Of a DNA stretch of 64,000 nt, positions 61,064-64,000 are shown in pieces. A program made the position numbers and the translations under genes. Origin of the DNA: Streptomyces taklimakanensis (GTDB taxonomy: Bacteria > Actinomycetota > Actinomycetes > Streptomycetales > Streptomycetaceae); assembly GCF_009709575.1 (NCBI RefSeq), contig NZ_WIXO01000001.1:5272001-5336000 (forward strand), given 5' to 3'. How positions within the stretch are numbered: position 1 is the first letter of the stretch; each line of letters begins with the position of its first letter. The notes under the pieces are model-generated. The model was given only the letters and a program-made list of their open reading frames with translations, ran no database searches and was not told the DNA's origin.

Positions 61064-61785
61064 CCACGGTGTCCCTCGGCCTCGCCCCGGCCCGGCGCGA
61101 AGTGCTCATCCGCCGAATACGGCTGTTGGTCGCGGCGACCATCACCTACAACGTCATCGAGGCCGTCGTCGCCCTCACCGCCGGGACGTTGGCCTCCTCC
61201 ATCGCGCTGATCGGCTTCGGACTGGACTCGGTCATCGAGGTGTCCTCCGCCGCGGCGGTCGCCTGGCAGTTCTCCGCCGCCGACCACACGGTGCGCGAGG
61301 CACGCGAGAAGACCACCCTGCGGATCATCGCGGTCTCCTTCTTCGTGCTCGCCGCCTATGTCGCCGTCGACGCCGTCCGGGCACTGGCCGGCACCGGTGA
61401 GGCCGGTCGCTCCCTCCCCGGCGTCGTGCTCGCCGCGCTGTCGCTGGCGGTCATGCCGTTCCTCTCCCTCGCCCAGCGCAGGGCCGGGCGCGAGCTGGGC
61501 TCGGCCAGCGCGGTCGCCGACTCCAAGCAGACCCTGATGTGCACCTACCTCTCCGCCGTGCTGCTCGTGGGCCTGCTCCTCAACGCCGCCCTGGGCTGGT
61601 CCTGGGCCGACCCGGTCGCCGCGCTCGGCATCGCCGTCATCGCGCTCAGGGAAGGCCGCGACGCCTGGCGGGGCGAGGGGTGCTGCGCGCCCTCCGCCCC
61701 CGCCGCGGCGGAGGGCGGACCGGACGCGTGCGGCTGCCGACCGGGCTGCGCGTGCTGCGCGCCGGACACGGGGCAGGCGCGGTGA
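61060..61785 (+). CDS. Cation-diffusion-facilitator-like transporter with Cys-rich tail
   Basis: 241 aa, ATG overlapping the arsR stop (ATGA). Five or six membrane segments; IALIGFGLDSVIEVSSAAAV and ASAVADSKQTLMCTYLSAVL each supply Asp-containing metal-site helices similar to CDF transporters. The cytosolic C-terminal domain of classical CDFs is missing. In its place is a short tail with CC, CGC, CGC-type clusters (GEGCCAPSAP, CGCRPGCACCAP; eight Cys). Likely exports a soft divalent metal under CmtR-like control; the tail may capture or sense the ion. Confidence 0.83.
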   Translation: MTTVSLGLAPARREVLIRRIRLLVAATITYNVIEAVVALTAGTLASSIALIGFGLDSVIEVSSAAAVAWQFSAADHTVREAREKTTLRIIAVSFFVLAAYVAVDAVRALAGTGEAGRSLPGVVLAALSLAVMPFLSLAQRRAGRELGSASAVADSKQTLMCTYLSAVLLVGLLLNAALGWSWADPVAALGIAVIALREGRDAWRGEGCCAPSAPAAAEGGPDACGCRPGCACCAPDTGQAR

Positions 61786-61828
61786 ACGGCCGGGGCGCCG
61801 TTCCCGGATGGATTCCGCCCCGGCCGTT
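61785..61828. terminator. Terminator between transporter and copper-binding protein genes
   Basis: AACGGCCGGGGCG (61785-61797) pairs with CGCCCCGGCCGTT (61816-61828), 13-bp stem, 18-nt loop, at the convergent gene ends. Confidence 0.65.
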
Positions 61829-61940
61829 CGGAGGTCCGCTCGCCGTCCCGACGCGCGGCCCGGCGCCGCGCGTCGCCCGCACCGTTCGAGCCTCGGCCGG
61901 TCGTCCCGGTCTCAGCTCGCGGCCGTGCGGGCGGCGCCGG

Positions 61941-62348
61941 TCACAGGGTGGCCAGCAGTTCGTTGCACGCCTGCTCACAGCGGCGGCAGGCCTCGGCACA
62001 GATGCGGCAGTGCTCGTGCATGTCGGCGTGGCGCTCGCACTCCTCGGCGCAGGACTTGCACACCATGGCGCAGGCCTGGAGCTGGGCGCGGGTGATGTTG
62101 GCGTCGTAGCCGGTGTGTCGGGACAGGATCTTGCCGGTCGCCTCGCAGATGTCCGCGCAGTCCATGTTGGTGCGGATGCACTTGCGCAGCTCGGCCACCA
62201 TGTCCTCCGACAGACAGGCGTCCGCGCACGCCGTGCAGGTCTGCGAGCAGTCGAAGCACTCGGCGATGCAGCGCTCCATGGCGGAGCGGTCGACGCCGCC
62301 GAGGTCGGCCGGGTAGGTCCGCAGCATGTCCTTGACCATCGTGGTCAT
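61941..62348 (-). CDS. Cys-rich four-helix-bundle copper-binding protein (Csp-like)
   Basis: 135 aa from ATG 62348 (AAGGGTGACG upstream). Fifteen or so Cys lie along amphipathic helices: ERCIAECFDCSQTCTACADACL, RKCIRTNMDCADICEATG, QACAMVCKSCAEECERHA and CRICAEACRRCEQACNE. The same pattern lines the core of Csp copper-storage proteins (DUF326). No signal peptide, so the cytosolic Csp3 type. It would buffer Cu(I). Convergent with the metal transporter. Structured element copy 2 lies ~170 bp upstream on its strand. Confidence 0.88.
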   Translation of the reverse strand: MTTMVKDMLRTYPADLGGVDRSAMERCIAECFDCSQTCTACADACLSEDMVAELRKCIRTNMDCADICEATGKILSRHTGYDANITRAQLQACAMVCKSCAEECERHADMHEHCRICAEACRRCEQACNELLATL

Positions 62349-62916
62349 GGTCGTCACCCTTTCCGTTCCTTGTCCGGGGCGGGCGGGCCGAGCCCGGTGG
62401 GCGGGCCCGCGGCGTCCTCCATGCGGGTAACACCCGGAACGGGACACGAAACACGGAAAGCGGCGATTCGGACCGGAAGTCGACGGCGGGCGCCCGGCGT
62501 GCGGGGAACGCGAACGCAGGAGGCGCCGACCGGGTCGGGGGAGGCCCGGCCGGCGCCGGTCCGGCGCGGGTGGCGGTGGTGGCGGTCGCCTCTCGGCGAG
62601 TGGCACCGCGAGGCTTCAGCCGAACGATCGTCCTCGCAGGCGATGGGTGAGGCCCGGGGACACCGTCCCACCACCGGCACCCGTGACGAGTGCAACGGGC
62701 CACCCTGCTCGGGCATTCCACCCCGATCAGGATATTCGCGTGTGCATCACATCACCGGAGCGGAAGGGGCCCTGCTCTCGGGGACGTGGTCTCGGGCGCC
62801 GCCGCGACACGTCCGCAAGGCGGTGGTGCCCGGGAGGGGCCGATCCCCTCCGAGGAACGGACCGGGAACGGGCCGCACCCCGCGCTCGCCCACCGAACCG
62901 TTCGGCCCGCCGCCCC
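62349..62916. other. Intergenic region with structured element copy 2
   Basis: 568 bp without a gene. The element spans 62520-62684, and a looser similar stretch continues to about 62745. No clear -10/-35 for the copper-binding gene was found between 62349 and 62519. Confidence 0.65.
62520..62684 (-). repeat. Structured intergenic element, copy 2 (candidate ncRNA)
   Basis: Same architecture as copy 1: closing stem 62568-62582 / 62668-62682 (one G-G mismatch), hairpin TCGCC-TCTC-GGCGA (62586-62599), stem CCGCGAGG (62606-62613) with CCTCGCAG (62632-62639), and GC hairpin 62524-62534 / 62545-62555. Loop and linker sequences are almost unchanged between copies while stems vary compensatorily. 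On the minus strand it points to the copper-binding protein gene. Confidence 0.7.
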
Positions 62917-64000
62917 TCAACCGGGCGCGGGAACGGCCCCCGCGGGCGTGATGTTGTGGTTGAGGTGGAAGACGTTGCCGGGGTCGTACCGGGCCTTCAC
63001 CTCGGCCAGGCGGCGGTGGTTGTCCGCGCCGAATCCGGCGGCGACCCGCTCCCTGCCCTCGTGCCCGATGAAGTTGAGGTAGACCGCTCCGGTCGACCAC
63101 GGGGCGACGTCCGCACGGACGTCCCGCGCCCACCGCCTGGCGCGTTCGTCGTCGGCCGGGTCCTCCCACAGTCCGAAGGGGTGGACCACCCACGGTGCCC
63201 GGCGCCACGGGACCGGGAACTCGCCGGGCCCCCGCGCCACCGCGCCGCCCTGCGGGAACAGCACGTGCTGGGAGGGAGAGGGCACGATCATGTCGTCGGC
63301 GCGACGGCAGAAGAGGTCCACGGCCGCGTCGGGGAAGGAGGCCAGGTACTCGGCGGACCAGTGGTTCCGGTAGCCGGGCGGGTCGTCGAGCATGCACTGC
63401 AGGTCGGCGTAGGAGAGTTCGGCGAACATCTCGGCGTCGTGGTCGAGGTCGAGGACGGGCTCGGCCACGTCCCGCAACTCCTGCATCACGCCCGCGTAGG
63501 TGACCAGGACCGCGCAGGCGAGCTTCCCCACCATCTCCTCGGGCACGAACTCCTCGGGCGGCGCGGTGAGATGGATCAGCCCGCCGCCGACCTCGTCCGG
63601 GGCCGACTCCAGGAAGTCCCGGTAGACGCGCGCCACCTCCGGTCCCGCCTCGGGCGGCCACATCAGCAGCGCGACGCTCACCACCGGCAGCGGATGGAGC
63701 CCGAGTTCGAGCGAGGTGGCCACACCGAAGTTGCCCCCGCCGCCGTGGAGGGCCCAGAACAGGTCGGGGTGTTCGTCCTCGCTCGCGCGGACGGTGCGGC
63801 CGTCGGCGGTCACCAGGTCGACCGAGAGCAGGTTGTCGCAGGCCAGGCCGAACACGCGGTCCAGCCAGCCCGTTCCGCCGCCGAGCACGAAACCGCCCAC
63901 GCCGGTGGTGGAGACCCGGCCGCCGGTGGTGGCCAGGCCGTACGGCTCGGTGGCCCGGTCCAGTCCGCTCATCGTCGCGCCGCCGCCGACCCGCACCCTG
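62917..64000 (-). CDS. FAD-binding berberine-bridge-like oxidoreductase (partial)
   Basis: At least 360 residues; the 5' end lies beyond the window. FAD-linked oxidase core (RVGGGATMSGLDRATEPYGL, GFVLGGGTGWLDRVFGLACD, VDLVTADGRTVRASEDEHPD, WALHGGGGNFGVATSLELGL) and the C-terminal BBE motif YDPGNVFHLNHNITP. The N-terminal FAD-attachment His is outside the window, so single or bicovalent linkage cannot be judged. Such enzymes oxidise sugars, alkaloids or secondary metabolites. Confidence 0.88.
   Translation of the reverse strand, partial: RVRVGGGATMSGLDRATEPYGLATTGGRVSTTGVGGFVLGGGTGWLDRVFGLACDNLLSVDLVTADGRTVRASEDEHPDLFWALHGGGGNFGVATSLELGLHPLPVVSVALLMWPPEAGPEVARVYRDFLESAPDEVGGGLIHLTAPPEEFVPEEMVGKLACAVLVTYAGVMQELRDVAEPVLDLDHDAEMFAELSYADLQCMLDDPPGYRNHWSAEYLASFPDAAVDLFCRRADDMIVPSPSQHVLFPQGGAVARGPGEFPVPWRRAPWVVHPFGLWEDPADDERARRWARDVRADVAPWSTGAVYLNFIGHEGRERVAAGFGADNHRRLAEVKARYDPGNVFHLNHNITPAGAVPAPG

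Overview
The window comes from a very GC-rich actinobacterium, almost certainly Streptomyces or a close relative. Reading frames are dense with G/C at third codon positions. There are many TetR/LacI/MerR/ROK/SARP-type regulators and many leaderless starts sitting about 7 nt after a TAGGxT-like -10 box. Several families are typical of Streptomyces (DUF6421, DUF5134, DUF6643-like, TerD, Rpf with LysM, ETF pair, monomeric isocitrate dehydrogenase). I see no tRNA or rRNA genes, no transposase and no prophage. The FAD oxidoreductase at the right end is cut by the window edge.

Layout. 0.1-6.9 kb: secreted LVIVD-repeat protein, TetR, PAP2 phosphatase, M56 peptidase, DUF5134 membrane protein, VOC protein, GNAT, GDPD. 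7.1-10.6 kb: DUF6421 / SDR / threonine aldolase operon. 10.7-15.3 kb: PlsC-like acyltransferase, a divergent DUF4395-thioredoxin pair, flavin reductase, etfBA. 15.3-25.2 kb: SDR-MerR operon with its own operator, LacI/ROK pair with a shared operator, TmrB-NUDIX fusion, M20 dipeptidase, GGR-family flavoprotein, deazaflavin oxidoreductase/TetR pair with two operators, small SARP. 25.6-34.1 kb: ROK regulator, degenerate HATPase, DeoR, a large membrane hydrolase, and a beta-helix/AAA+ fusion. 34.2-40.1 kb: Rv1733c-like membrane protein, universal stress protein, phosphoketolase and a GAF regulator, a set reminiscent of dormancy/low-oxygen gene groups. 40.6-49.3 kb: MOSC protein, DUF6643-like, TerD, racemase, NUDIX, then 3-hydroxybutyrate dehydrogenase, PucR-type regulator and MHS symporter. 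49.3-50.6 kb: a decayed stretch with a one-spacer CRISPR relic and a fragment of a second MHS transporter. 50.6-58.7 kb: MerR, RNase J, spermidine-synthase-like protein, c-di-AMP (ydaO) riboswitch with an Rpf cell-wall hydrolase, icd, histidine phosphatase. 58.9-64.0 kb: DUF1622 membrane pair, GlsB-type membrane protein, and a metal-handling cluster (CmtR-like repressor, CDF-like transporter, Cys-rich four-helix copper protein). This last region also holds two copies of a structured intergenic element.

Most notable: (i) a ~165-bp intergenic element present twice (58974-59137 and 62520-62684). Its predicted helices keep pairing through compensatory changes, so it looks like an undescribed structured RNA. 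(ii) A protein joining about 450 residues of right-handed beta-helix with a cysteine-bearing coil repeat to an EccA/CbbX-like AAA+ ATPase. (iii) A perfect 32-bp palindrome laid over the -10 box of the leaderless CmtR-like metal regulator. (iv) A CRISPR relic with exact 29 + 32 nt spacing but no cas genes in sight. Assignments rest on reading motifs and family resemblance by eye; no database search was run.
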